Below are positions 56,102 to 64,000 of a DNA stretch of 64,000 bases, in pieces (within the stretch, counting starts at the first letter, position 1; each line of letters starts with the position of its first letter). This DNA is from Legionella_C sp048541585 (lineage in GTDB: Bacteria > Pseudomonadota > Gammaproteobacteria > Legionellales > Legionellaceae). Location of the stretch: contig NZ_CP183303.1 in assembly GCF_048541585.1 (NCBI RefSeq), positions 2,914,001 through 2,978,000 of the forward strand, written 5' to 3'. The notes under the pieces are model-generated. The model had not been told where the DNA came from and did not search any database. It saw only the letters and a list, made by a program, of their open reading frames with translations. The position numbers and the translations under genes are program-made.

Positions 56102-56665
56102 TTAGATAGGAGCAAAAGCAATGGTTGGCTCTTCTTCTTTGGGTGCAGCAATAGCATCCTTAATAGTTTTACCAGTACGCGTAGCTAATTTTACTAAATT
56201 TTCTGGGCCTGAAATAGCAGTCATAGCTGCTAATCCTATAGTTGTTATAATAGAAGCCCCGGCTACAATAGCAAGTTGAGTTGAGCGAGATAAATAATCA
56301 GCAGAAGCTTCTTTCTTACGGGCAATAGCCGCACCACCAGACATCAATAAAAATCCTAAACTTGCAATTGCACTTGCTATAGTCACAGCAGCAGCGGCAA
56401 CACTAAGGACTCCCCACACAAACGGGGCATAAAAAGGTGCAGCAACTGCTTTTGCAACATCCCTAGGACCCTTATAAGGTACAAAAAATGAATTAGCATT
56501 AACAGTAGTAGTAAATGAACGAACTTTATCAGTAAAAAAATTAAAGCTAGGAACAATAACGCGTTCAGCTTTAAAATCTTTATCAATTTTAAGATTTCCT
56601 AGTCTCTTTAAATCAGGCATTTTAATATTTTTAGTAAACTCACCTCGTGTGTATTTAGATCGCAT
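56102..56665 (-). CDS. Small membrane protein of unknown function
   Basis: This 187-residue protein has a polar N-terminus (~75 residues) and three to four alanine-rich hydrophobic segments between about 75 and 165 (A-A-V-T-I-A-S-A-I-A-S, then A-I-V-A-G-A-S-I-I-T-T-I-G). An AAGGAG site lies 8 bases before the ATG at 56665. No family is recognised. Similar small Ala-rich membrane proteins occur among Legionella species-specific genes. The other open frame across this region is out of phase and unsupported. Confidence 0.65.
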   Translation of the reverse strand: MRSKYTRGEFTKNIKMPDLKRLGNLKIDKDFKAERVIVPSFNFFTDKVRSFTTTVNANSFFVPYKGPRDVAKAVAAPFYAPFVWGVLSVAAAAVTIASAIASLGFLLMSGGAAIARKKEASADYLSRSTQLAIVAGASIITTIGLAAMTAISGPENLVKLATRTGKTIKDAIAAPKEEEPTIAFAPI

Positions 56666-56987
56666 TTTTATTCTCCTTGTTAAATCTAATTAGAGCCACA
56701 GTGTGCATTAGGAAGACATGGCAGTCAACTTAATTCATTTCATTTTGTTTAACTTTTTTGCTTAAATTTAGAATTTTCTTGCTAGAAAGAGAAAGGAATT
56801 CTGCCCATAGGAATTACATAAAAAAATTCATTTACTCGGATTAATAATATAAATTAATAAGCTAAATTAAATAATATTTTGAGCATTAATTACTTTTAAA
56901 ATAGTTGTAAATTTAATTAAGTGAGCAACTTAATTTCTTTTATATTTACTAAAAAATGTAAAATTTCTAATAAGCTTGTGAAGTTAC
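56666..56987. other. 322-base AT-rich intergenic region
   Basis: It separates the small membrane protein from the nucleotidyltransferase, both on the minus strand. Very AT-rich, with runs of TTAAT/ATTAA. No gene, hairpin terminator or RNA was seen, apart from the ribosome site of the left gene. Confidence 0.4.
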
Positions 56988-57698
56988 TTAATTGAGTTTT
57001 AAAGAATTTTTAAGGTATTTTGCTGTTTCATTTAATCCAGTTATAGAGCCTATTTCATAAAACGGTTCAAATACCTCATGACCTGCTAATTCACCACGAA
57101 GTGAAAGCTCATGAAATAAATCTGCTAAATCAAATGCTTTGCCTTTAGGTAAAGAATTTAAAAGTGATGCTGACAAAATACTTAAGCCATAATCGATATA
57201 ATTCATCTCAGGCAAAGGCTGATTTTTATTATACTCAATAACGGTATTCTCATTGAATAAGACATTACTTTTATCTCCTTGATTCATGTTTTTAAAAACA
57301 GTCATGAGAGCAGGTCTATTGCTTTTAAAAAAAGCTCGCTCGACCTCTGCAAAGTCAATAGGTAGATAAGAATCACCATAGAGGATAAAAAATGTCTCGC
57401 CTAAATAGGGTAAAGCTTGCTTTATTGCACCTCCAGTACCAAGAGGGGCCTCTCCGTCCCAAGAGTAGTGTACAGTTAACTCGTAAGTTGAACCATCTCC
57501 TACCACCGCTTCAATCTGTTCTCCTAAATGGCCTAAACAAAGCACAACTTCTGATATGCCTTGTTGACGTAAATAACGAAGCTGATAATTAATAAAGTAT
57601 TCGCCTGCTACCTTTACCAACGATTTGGGCGTTTTTTTGGTTAATGGCAGCAAGCGCGTCGCAAGTCCTCCAACTAAAAGGGCAACCGGCAAGCTCAT
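56988..57698 (-). CDS. Sugar-phosphate nucleotidyltransferase, HddC-like
   Basis: This 236-residue enzyme would join a sugar 1-phosphate to an NTP. The start L-V-G-G-L-A-T-R-L-L-P-L-T-K-K-T-P-K-S-L is the G-G-x-x-T-R-L nucleotide-binding loop plus the P-K-S/A-L lysine of the nucleotidyltransferase superfamily. Y-G-D-S-Y is the metal-binding Asp. Closest recalled relatives are HddC (D-glycero-D-manno-heptose 1-phosphate guanylyltransferase) and short mannose-1-phosphate guanylyltransferases. It is divergent from the plus-strand glycan operon by 111 bases, with an HddA-like kinase 4 kb downstream, which supports a heptose role. Confidence 0.8.
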   Translation of the reverse strand: MSLPVALLVGGLATRLLPLTKKTPKSLVKVAGEYFINYQLRYLRQQGISEVVLCLGHLGEQIEAVVGDGSTYELTVHYSWDGEAPLGTGGAIKQALPYLGETFFILYGDSYLPIDFAEVERAFFKSNRPALMTVFKNMNQGDKSNVLFNENTVIEYNKNQPLPEMNYIDYGLSILSASLLNSLPKGKAFDLADLFHELSLRGELAGHEVFEPFYEIGSITGLNETAKYLKNSLKLN

Positions 57699-57809
57699 AG
57701 AAAATTCCTTACTTTATTTAACACTAGTTTTTGATAGTGTTTGCAGAATAATAAATATAATGATATCAATTAAAATTCCTATATTTATTCAGGGAAGTAG
57801 GATTTTTGG

Positions 57810-59225
57810 ATGGCTCAATCTATAATAAATAATGATAATCGCACAACCACTACTTCTCATCTTGCTGTCATTGGTGCTGGCCCATCAGGTTTAGCTGTTA
57901 GCCTTTTTTTAAAAAATACGCCTGATATTTTAGAAAGTAAAAGTCATGTTGGCGGACATGCTTCCTCATTTTTTATTGACGGATTTACTTTTGACTATGG
58001 CCCACATATTTTATTTTCTCGCGATCAGGATATTTTAAATTTTATTATTGCCACCCTAGGAGATAATATAGCCCAATGTCGCCGCAATAATAAAATTTCA
58101 TACAAAGATCGATTACTCAAATACCCTTTTGAAAATGACTTAGGCTCACTGCCTTTAGAAGATAATTATGACTGCATCCGTCATTTTATTTTTAATCCTT
58201 ATAAAGAAAAATATGCCAATCCAAACAATATGCGCGAGTGGTTTTTAAAAACCTTTGGGGAGGGAATTTGCTCGCGCTATTTGTTTCCCTATAATGAAAA
58301 GATATGGAATATTCCAGTAGAAAAACTTTCCATGTCTATGGCAGATCGCATTCCAACGCCACCTCCTGAAGATATATTGAAATCTTCTTTGGGCTATAAA
58401 ACAGAAGGCTATTTGCATCAACTTTATTATTCTTATCCTAAAGTTGGCGGTTACCAGGCAATTTGTGAGGCTTGGAAAAAAGACTTACCTGTTACTTATC
58501 AATTTACTGTCGATAAAATTGAATTTATAAATGGCAAAATCAAATTACATGATAGTCAAGGCCATGTGAGAGAATATGAACAAGTCATCAGCACAATGCC
58601 AATAGATGAATTAATTACAAAGGTAACTATTGCCATACCTGATGATATTAAATTTGCAGTAGAAAAGTTAATTATTAACCCAATGTTTGTCATTTCTTTT
58701 GCTGTAGAAGGTATTGATCCAAATCAATATACGGCGGTTTATTTTCCAGAAGCTGAATTTTGGGTCAATCGCATAAGCTATCCTTGTACTTTTTCTTCTG
58801 CTAATGGGCCGAAAGGGCACTGGAGTTTGCAAGCAGAAATTACCTGCACTAAAGACTCAACACTTTGGAATAAGTCAGATGCAGAAATTGTAACTCACGT
58901 AAAGCGGGGATTACAAAAGCGTAACTTGCTACCCGATGACGATACTATAGTCTTTGCTAAAATCGATCGGATACCACATGCTTACGTAGTCTATGATGTA
59001 GGTTATGAAGAACATGCTAGTAAAGTACGGTCGTGGTTTGCTTCTCATGGGATATACTTACTAGGCCGTTTTAGTTATTTTGAATATATTAATGTTGATA
59101 TGGCAGTGGAAAGCGCCCTTAAACTTGCTGCGTGCTTAAATAATGATAAGAGAGATTATCTACAAATAAAATCTCTGTATTTAAAAAATGCTTTAAATAA
59201 ATTAACTAGGGCTGATTTACAGTAG
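57810..59225 (+). CDS. FAD-dependent amine-oxidase/UGM-like oxidoreductase
   Basis: This 471-residue flavoprotein opens with a Rossmann FAD site, I-G-A-G-P-S-G-L-A-V, then E-S-K-S-H-V-G-G-H-A-S-S. F-T-F-D-Y-G-P-H-I-L-F follows, a segment shared with UDP-galactopyranose mutase-like and protoporphyrinogen-oxidase-like proteins found in polysaccharide clusters. AGGA sits 8 bases before the ATG. It is the first gene of a plus-strand run ending at 63973 and probably modifies or interconverts a sugar nucleotide, or a lipid carrier-linked precursor. The exact reaction is not clear. Confidence 0.75.
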   Translation: MAQSIINNDNRTTTTSHLAVIGAGPSGLAVSLFLKNTPDILESKSHVGGHASSFFIDGFTFDYGPHILFSRDQDILNFIIATLGDNIAQCRRNNKISYKDRLLKYPFENDLGSLPLEDNYDCIRHFIFNPYKEKYANPNNMREWFLKTFGEGICSRYLFPYNEKIWNIPVEKLSMSMADRIPTPPPEDILKSSLGYKTEGYLHQLYYSYPKVGGYQAICEAWKKDLPVTYQFTVDKIEFINGKIKLHDSQGHVREYEQVISTMPIDELITKVTIAIPDDIKFAVEKLIINPMFVISFAVEGIDPNQYTAVYFPEAEFWVNRISYPCTFSSANGPKGHWSLQAEITCTKDSTLWNKSDAEIVTHVKRGLQKRNLLPDDDTIVFAKIDRIPHAYVVYDVGYEEHASKVRSWFASHGIYLLGRFSYFEYINVDMAVESALKLAACLNNDKRDYLQIKSLYLKNALNKLTRADLQ

Positions 59226-59347
59226 ATATAACTTTTATTTTAAATTTATAAAAGTACTTATCCTCATTTGAAAGAAGCAACGAAAAAAGTTCATCATTAA
59301 TTTTTTGTATTATTCTAGTAGCTAGCAAGATAGCGGAGAAAAACTCA

Positions 59348-60061
59348 ATGAATGCTAACACTGATCCTATCGGAAAATATATTACTGTTGCCATGATCAC
59401 TAAAAATGAAGAAAAAGCTGTGGCAGGAGTTATTCAAGATATTAAAAAAATCGTACCAGAAGCTGAAATTATTATTGTTGATTCGAGCCAAGATGAAACA
59501 CCATCGATTGCTAAAGCATGTGGTGCCACAGTCATTCGTCAATTTCCCGCGTGTGGTTATGGCCCAGCTATGGAACGTGCATTACGCGAGGCAAATCGCC
59601 AAGTTATTATTACTTTAGACTGTGATAATACTTATCCTGCCCAGAAAATTCCTGAACTTGCTGCACTTATTCTTAACGAAGGTTATGATTTAGTAAATAC
59701 ATCACGATTGCAAAAAAAGCCACAAGCTATGCCCTGGCTTAATTACTTAGGTAATCTAACGTTTGCTTGGTTTGCAAGCTTGCTATTTTTTCAGCGGTTT
59801 ACTGATCTTCATAGCGGCATGCGTGCATACCGTAAAACAATGTTAGATAATTTACAATTTGACGCTAAAGGCGAGGCCCTACCTGTTGAGCTTCTTTTAA
59901 AACCCATTATATCTGGTTATAAAGTTCATACTATCTTTATCGACTATCAAGAAAGGATTGGGTACAGTAAATTAAATACTTGGGGTACTATTTGGTGGAC
60001 ATTAAAGCGAATCATCAAGGTTAGAATGCACTCGACAGTAAAACTGGGTTTAACTTTATGA
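59348..60061 (+). CDS. Family 2 glycosyltransferase (dolichol-phosphate-mannose-synthase-like)
   Basis: This 237-residue GT-A enzyme has M-I-T-K-N-E-E near the start, I-I-I-V-D-S-S-Q-D-E-T and T-L-D-C-D-N-T-Y-P, the metal-binding D-x-D-like motif. L-T-D-L-H-S-G-M-R-A-Y is typical of polyprenyl-phosphate glycosyl donors. The lack of C-terminal membrane segments suggests a soluble DPM1-type enzyme that charges undecaprenyl phosphate. GGAG lies 11 bases before the ATG. It may supply the lipid-linked sugar used by the GT-C-like membrane protein at 62588. Confidence 0.83.
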   Translation: MNANTDPIGKYITVAMITKNEEKAVAGVIQDIKKIVPEAEIIIVDSSQDETPSIAKACGATVIRQFPACGYGPAMERALREANRQVIITLDCDNTYPAQKIPELAALILNEGYDLVNTSRLQKKPQAMPWLNYLGNLTFAWFASLLFFQRFTDLHSGMRAYRKTMLDNLQFDAKGEALPVELLLKPIISGYKVHTIFIDYQERIGYSKLNTWGTIWWTLKRIIKVRMHSTVKLGLTL

Positions 60062-60222
60062 TTTTATAATTTGATTTATAATAAATTTAATCCCTAATAG
60101 CTATAAATTTTTTTGCAATTACTTAAAAAAAAACTTACATTAAAATTATATAGTTTCACTAGACTTTATCTTATCAGACTTTCATTGGATGAAGTGGAAA
60201 AGTATCTTTACGGAAGAAGAAG

Positions 60223-60798
60223 ATGGTCTATACCGAACAATATTTAAATGAAGTAATAAACATTATTAATCAGCTAGATATTAATCCAATTGAGCAAATA
60301 GTTGATTTGCTTGTTAACCTTAAAAAATCGGCAGGACGATTATTCTTTCTTGGTGTTGGAGGCAGTGCGGCCAATTGTTCTCATGCTGTAAATGATTTCC
60401 GGAAAATTGTTGGAATTGAAGCTTATACACCTACGGATAATATTGCAGAGCTCACTGCAAGGATAAACGATAGTGGCTGGGAAACAACTTTTGTTGAGTG
60501 GTTAAAAATTAGTAAGCTATCTGACAAAGATATGCTGTTTGTATTTTCAGTAGGAGGCGGGGATTTAACCAAAAATATTAGCCCAAATATTGTAGTCGCT
60601 CTACAATATGCAAAATCAATAGAAGCTAAAATAGTTGGGATTGTTGGAAGAAATGGAGGTTATACGGCTCAAATAGCTAATGTATGCATTGTTATTCCAA
60701 CTGTAAATGAGCAAACAATAACACCGCATGCCGAAGCGTTTCAAGCGATTCTTTGGCATTTAATAGCATCACATCCAAAATTAACAGCTAAAACCTAA
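60223..60798 (+). CDS. SIS-domain sugar isomerase, GmhA-like
   Basis: This 191-residue protein belongs to the SIS family. Its phosphosugar loop is G-V-G-G-S-A-A-N-C-S-H, and F-S-V-G-G-G-D and A-K-I-V-G-I-V-G-R follow. The overall length and the trailing H-A-E-A-F-Q-A-I-L-W-H fit phosphoheptose isomerase (GmhA, about 190 residues), which turns sedoheptulose 7-phosphate into D-glycero-D-manno-heptose 7-phosphate. The sequence is rather diverged from E. coli GmhA. A transaldolase and a heptokinase-like gene follow. Confidence 0.8.
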   Translation: MVYTEQYLNEVINIINQLDINPIEQIVDLLVNLKKSAGRLFFLGVGGSAANCSHAVNDFRKIVGIEAYTPTDNIAELTARINDSGWETTFVEWLKISKLSDKDMLFVFSVGGGDLTKNISPNIVVALQYAKSIEAKIVGIVGRNGGYTAQIANVCIVIPTVNEQTITPHAEAFQAILWHLIASHPKLTAKT

Positions 60799-60843
60799 AC
60801 ATAAGTTGTTTACTTAGAAAGGAACTCTTTGTGAGCACAAATA

Positions 60844-61569
60844 ATGAATGAAAAAATTGAAAAGCTGAAAGTAAAAATATTTTCTGATGGAACTGATAAG
60901 GCCAATTTTTTAGAGTTATATAAGCAACCTTATATAAAAGGATGGACAACTAATCCAACTCTTATGCGTCAAGAAGGAATAGTAGATTATCAAGCCTTTG
61001 CAGAAGAAATTCTTACCTTTATTCCGAATAGACCTATTTCTTTTGAAGTCATTGCAGATGATTTTAATGAGATGGAGCAACAAGCGTTAACAATTTCTTC
61101 GTGGGGAAAAAATGTTTATGTAAAAATCCCAATCATAAATACCCGTCGTGAAACCAGTTATGCCTTAATTAAAAAATTGACAGCACAACAAATTAAAGTA
61201 AATGTCACTGCCATTATGACTTTAGAACAAGTACGCCATATTATTCCAGCTCTTTCACCTGAAGTACCTAGTTATATTTCTGTCTTTGCTGGACGTATTG
61301 CTGATACAGGACAAGATCCGCTTCCTGTCATGATAGAAGCATTAAAAATCATTAAAACTAATCCGCAAACAGAATTAATTTGGGCGAGCACTCGTGAACT
61401 ATTTAATATCTTTCAGGCTGATAAAATTGGCTGCCATGTTATTACAGTCTCCCAAGATATACTAAAAAAACTGCACTTAATTGGTTATAGCTTGGATGAT
61501 TACTCATTAGATACGGTGAAAAAATTTTATATGGATGCTATAGCAGCTAGAATAAAGTTATCTCATTAG
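60844..61569 (+). CDS. Transaldolase-family aldolase
   Basis: This is a 241-residue TIM-barrel enzyme of the TalC/FSA branch. Asp15 in F-S-D-G-T-D, W-T-T-N-P-T-L-M, and the Schiff-base Lys94 in V-Y-V-K-I-P-I are in place; N-V-T-A-I-M-T-L-E-Q follows. The family moves a dihydroxyacetone unit between sugar phosphates, so it could make sedoheptulose 7-phosphate, the substrate of the GmhA-like protein encoded just upstream. It lies 46 bases past that gene and 9 bases before the kinase gene, so it is surely cotranscribed. Confidence 0.82.
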   Translation: MNEKIEKLKVKIFSDGTDKANFLELYKQPYIKGWTTNPTLMRQEGIVDYQAFAEEILTFIPNRPISFEVIADDFNEMEQQALTISSWGKNVYVKIPIINTRRETSYALIKKLTAQQIKVNVTAIMTLEQVRHIIPALSPEVPSYISVFAGRIADTGQDPLPVMIEALKIIKTNPQTELIWASTRELFNIFQADKIGCHVITVSQDILKKLHLIGYSLDDYSLDTVKKFYMDAIAARIKLSH

Positions 61570-61577
61570 GGACGTTT

Positions 61578-62558
61578 ATGATTATTGCACGTAGTCCACT
61601 GCGAATTACGCTTGGTGGTGGTGGAACAGATTTGCCATCTTATTATCGAGAGCATGAAGGGTTTTTAATTGCTGCAGCAATCAATAAATATGTTTATGTG
61701 ACTGTCCTTAAACCTTTTAGCAAAGGAATTTACCTTAAATATTCTGAATTAGAATATGTTCATTCTGTTGAGGAGATAAGGCATAAAATTTTTCGAGAAA
61801 TTTTACGTTTACCCAATTTATATACTAATCAAATTGAGCTGACCTCTCTTGCTGATATTCCTGCTGGTACTGGTTTAGGCTCCTCTGGCAGCTTTACAAC
61901 AGCCCTACTAGCAGCTTTATATGCGCATAATCACAAATTAATATACCCGCAAGAATTAGCAGAGCTAGCTTGTCATATAGAAATAGAACAGTTAGATGAG
62001 CCAATAGGAAAACAAGACCAGTATATAGCGGCTTTTGGTGGCTTAACTTGTTTTAACTTTCATAAAAATGACAAAGTAACAGCAACCTCATTAAACATCT
62101 CACAAGATATGCTTTTTGATTTGGAAGATAATCTCTTATTATTTTTTACCGGCTATTCAAGAAACGCCGGTAATATCCTAAAAAATCAAAATGATAAGAC
62201 GCAGAAAAAAGACGATAAGATGTTAACCAATTTACATTTTATTAAGCAATTAGGTTATCGTATTAAAGAAGCTTTAGAACAAGGTGATGGTAGGCGTTTT
62301 GGGGAGCTTATGAACGAGCATTGGGAGTATAAAAAACAACGCTCAAACAATATGAGTGATACTCAGATTGATAAATGGTATGAATTAGGAGTAAAAAATG
62401 GCGCAGTTGGCGGTAAACTTGTTGGCGCCGGTGGTGGTGGTTTTTTAATGTTTTATGCTAATGATCGTAATAAATTACGCCAAGTAATGCGACAGGCAGG
62501 CCTAGAAGAAGTACGATTTAGTTTTGATTTTGAAGGAACAAAGGTCGTACTTTCATGA
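61578..62558 (+). CDS. GHMP-family sugar kinase, HddA-like (heptose 7-phosphate kinase)
   Basis: This 326-residue GHMP kinase starts with the family motif I-I-A-R-S-P-L-R-I-T-L-G-G-G-G-T-D. The ATP loop is P-A-G-T-G-L-G-S-S-G-S, and the C-terminal motif is K-L-V-G-A-G-G-G-G-F-L. These are characteristic of HddA, which makes D-glycero-alpha-D-manno-heptose 1,7-bisphosphate. AGGGA precedes the ATG, nine bases after the transaldolase stop. A dedicated GmhB phosphatase is not next to it; the HAD gene at 55363 is a candidate. Confidence 0.87.
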   Translation: MIIARSPLRITLGGGGTDLPSYYREHEGFLIAAAINKYVYVTVLKPFSKGIYLKYSELEYVHSVEEIRHKIFREILRLPNLYTNQIELTSLADIPAGTGLGSSGSFTTALLAALYAHNHKLIYPQELAELACHIEIEQLDEPIGKQDQYIAAFGGLTCFNFHKNDKVTATSLNISQDMLFDLEDNLLLFFTGYSRNAGNILKNQNDKTQKKDDKMLTNLHFIKQLGYRIKEALEQGDGRRFGELMNEHWEYKKQRSNNMSDTQIDKWYELGVKNGAVGGKLVGAGGGGFLMFYANDRNKLRQVMRQAGLEEVRFSFDFEGTKVVLS

Positions 62559-62587
62559 ATCAAGTTAGCTTAAGCGAGATAGGTTAA

Positions 62588-63973
62588 ATGGCAGACAAAT
62601 TATTTTGTCGTGGGGCATTAATCATATATATACTTTTAGTATATGCTTTTTATCCAACCTTTCATCTTTCCGTTGATTCTGTACCTCATACTTTATATCA
62701 ATATTTAGCTCAAAGTTTTCTTTCAGGACACCTAGATTTATTAGTACAACCCTCTCAAGAATTACTTCATTTGCCTGATCCTTATGATTCTATAAAAAAT
62801 TATAAGCTTAGGCTGCCTGATGCATCGTTGTATAACAGTAAATACTATATTTATTTTGGGCCACTTCCAATTATAATATTTCATTTGCCGTTTAAATTAT
62901 TAACAGGCTTTTACCCTTCAGATGATCTAGCTGCTTTTTTCTTTTTAGCCATAGGATTTATGGTTAACTTTTTTCTAGTTATGAAGATAAAAGAACAATA
63001 TTTTTCTCATATTTCAGAACTGCAATTAGGTTTCATGGGTGCCTTACTTGGGTTTACCAACGGGGCACCGTTTTTATTATCCAGGCCTCTTGTTTATGAA
63101 ATAGCAATTGCCTCTGCATTTTGTTTTATGAGCCTTGCTTTATTTTTTCTTTATAAAATAACCCACCAGAACAAAACAAAAGATATTGTCTTATTTAGTT
63201 TGTGTTTATCACTTTGTGTAGCCGGACGACCGCATTTTGTTATCATCTGTTTTTTTCTTTTATGCGCGCTTTTACTTTATTTATTAAAGCATGCTAATAA
63301 GCCAGTTCTTACTCTTATTACAGCTTTATTTATTCCAGCTATTGCAGTTGGCTTTATGTTAGCATTGTATAATTATCTGCGCTTCGGCTCTATTTGGGAC
63401 TTCGGTCATTTTTGGCAACTGTCTTGTAATAATATACAGGCCTTACATGGGGAATTAGTTGATCTAAGTAAAATTCCCCGCAATCTTGTTTATAGTTTTT
63501 ATTTTTATTTTCTGCAACCGTTTAAAATAGTTGATCTTTTTCCTTATATAAGGTTGATTTGGCATAACTGTTGGTATCATATTGATAATGATTATTATCT
63601 TGAAGCCATTGCCGGCGTATTAATTACCACGCCATTTATTCTTTTAGTTTTTGCTTTACCTAAATTACTGTTAATCTACTTTAGAGAAAAAAGTCAGGAA
63701 ACTCCTTTATTGTGGTTCTTATCTTTTACTTTTTTTGTCCCCCTCATTAACGCTTTATTTTTGCTTCTCCTTCCCTTTGCTATTCAACGATATCAAGTAG
63801 ATTTTATCCCTTATTGGATTTTTCTTGCTATTATTACCCTTTGGTTATACGAAGATTATGCTTCTCATTCAATATATTTTAAATTTGTAAGAATTATTTT
63901 TATCATTACAGGAGTCATTAGTATCTATGTAGGATTTAGTTTTGGCTTAGCTTATTGGAGTCCCTTACCGTAA
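62588..63973 (+). CDS. Polytopic GT-C-like membrane protein at the end of the glycan operon
   Basis: This 461-residue protein has about 11-12 hydrophobic segments. A long loop after segment 1 carries D-S-V-P-H-T and P-D-P-Y-D-S-I, and then Y-Y-I-Y-F-G-P-L-P, which is typical of lipid-linked-sugar glycosyltransferases (GT39/GT83-like). It probably transfers the undecaprenyl-linked sugar at the periplasmic face. The ATG is 29 bases past the kinase stop. It ends at 63973, near the edge of the window, so the operon may continue. Confidence 0.72.
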   Translation: MADKLFCRGALIIYILLVYAFYPTFHLSVDSVPHTLYQYLAQSFLSGHLDLLVQPSQELLHLPDPYDSIKNYKLRLPDASLYNSKYYIYFGPLPIIIFHLPFKLLTGFYPSDDLAAFFFLAIGFMVNFFLVMKIKEQYFSHISELQLGFMGALLGFTNGAPFLLSRPLVYEIAIASAFCFMSLALFFLYKITHQNKTKDIVLFSLCLSLCVAGRPHFVIICFFLLCALLLYLLKHANKPVLTLITALFIPAIAVGFMLALYNYLRFGSIWDFGHFWQLSCNNIQALHGELVDLSKIPRNLVYSFYFYFLQPFKIVDLFPYIRLIWHNCWYHIDNDYYLEAIAGVLITTPFILLVFALPKLLLIYFREKSQETPLLWFLSFTFFVPLINALFLLLLPFAIQRYQVDFIPYWIFLAIITLWLYEDYASHSIYFKFVRIIFIITGVISIYVGFSFGLAYWSPLP

Positions 63974-64000
63974 TTTCTCTTGTAAGTTCCTAATCATTGC

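Noticed and set aside
1..64000. CRISPR arrays, rRNA and tRNA genes
   Set aside because: I looked in all longer intergenic stretches and found no regularly spaced short repeats and no tRNA-like cloverleaf with a T-psi-C arm.

Overview
This is an AT-rich gammaproteobacterial chromosome segment that looks like Legionella or a close relative. Five things point that way: tandem TyrP-family amino-acid permeases, several phagosomal-transporter-like MFS proteins, an HslV with a short N-terminal extension, an ankyrin protein with a cysteine-protease-like N-terminus that resembles a Dot/Icm effector, and a PmrA-box-like tandem repeat upstream of another effector-like gene. The assignment rests on recalled family resemblance, not on a search.

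Layout. 1-7.5 kb: an OmpA-like lipoprotein, two TyrP permeases (the second frameshifted), a broken diiron plus E2-acyltransferase fusion gene on the minus strand, and a frameshifted dam. 7,473-39,525: a direct tandem duplication of about 16 kb. Copy 1 is 7,473-23,500 and copy 2 is 23,501-39,525. Each unit carries the start of one MFS gene, a second MFS gene, a malic enzyme, rpmE, an effector-like protein, the protease/ankyrin protein, two exonuclease III paralogues, a secreted protein, a coiled-coil membrane protein, wrbA, an mdfA-like gene, a yihY/brkB gene and most of hslU. The outer MFS gene and hslU are split by the duplication, so the central junction holds a truncated hslU facing a truncated MFS. 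The copies seem to differ by only eight small changes, nearly all indels, several in homopolymers. That fits either a very recent duplication or an assembly artefact with consensus errors. 39.5-44.7 kb: hslV, deoB in an operon with an MFS gene, another MFS gene, and a sugE/gdx-type SMR pump.

44.7-57 kb: cytochrome c, zinc alcohol dehydrogenase, an MHS-type MFS, a membrane protein, arylamine N-acetyltransferase, a repeat-bearing coiled-coil protein, a Zymomonas-like pyruvate decarboxylase, a dispersed-repeat-like inverted repeat, a MerR-QueF fusion frame, a HAD phosphatase and a small membrane protein. 57-64 kb: a glycan cluster with a nucleotidyltransferase (HddC-like) diverging from an oxidoreductase, a GT2 glycosyltransferase, a SIS isomerase (GmhA-like), a transaldolase, a GHMP heptokinase (HddA-like) and a GT-C-like membrane protein. 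Together these could make and attach a GDP-D-glycero-manno-heptose-type sugar.

Frameshifts in homopolymers recur outside the duplication too (second tyrP, the diiron/E2 gene, dam). Each broken gene should therefore be read as either a real pseudogene or a consensus error. No tRNA, rRNA, CRISPR array or intact insertion sequence was seen.
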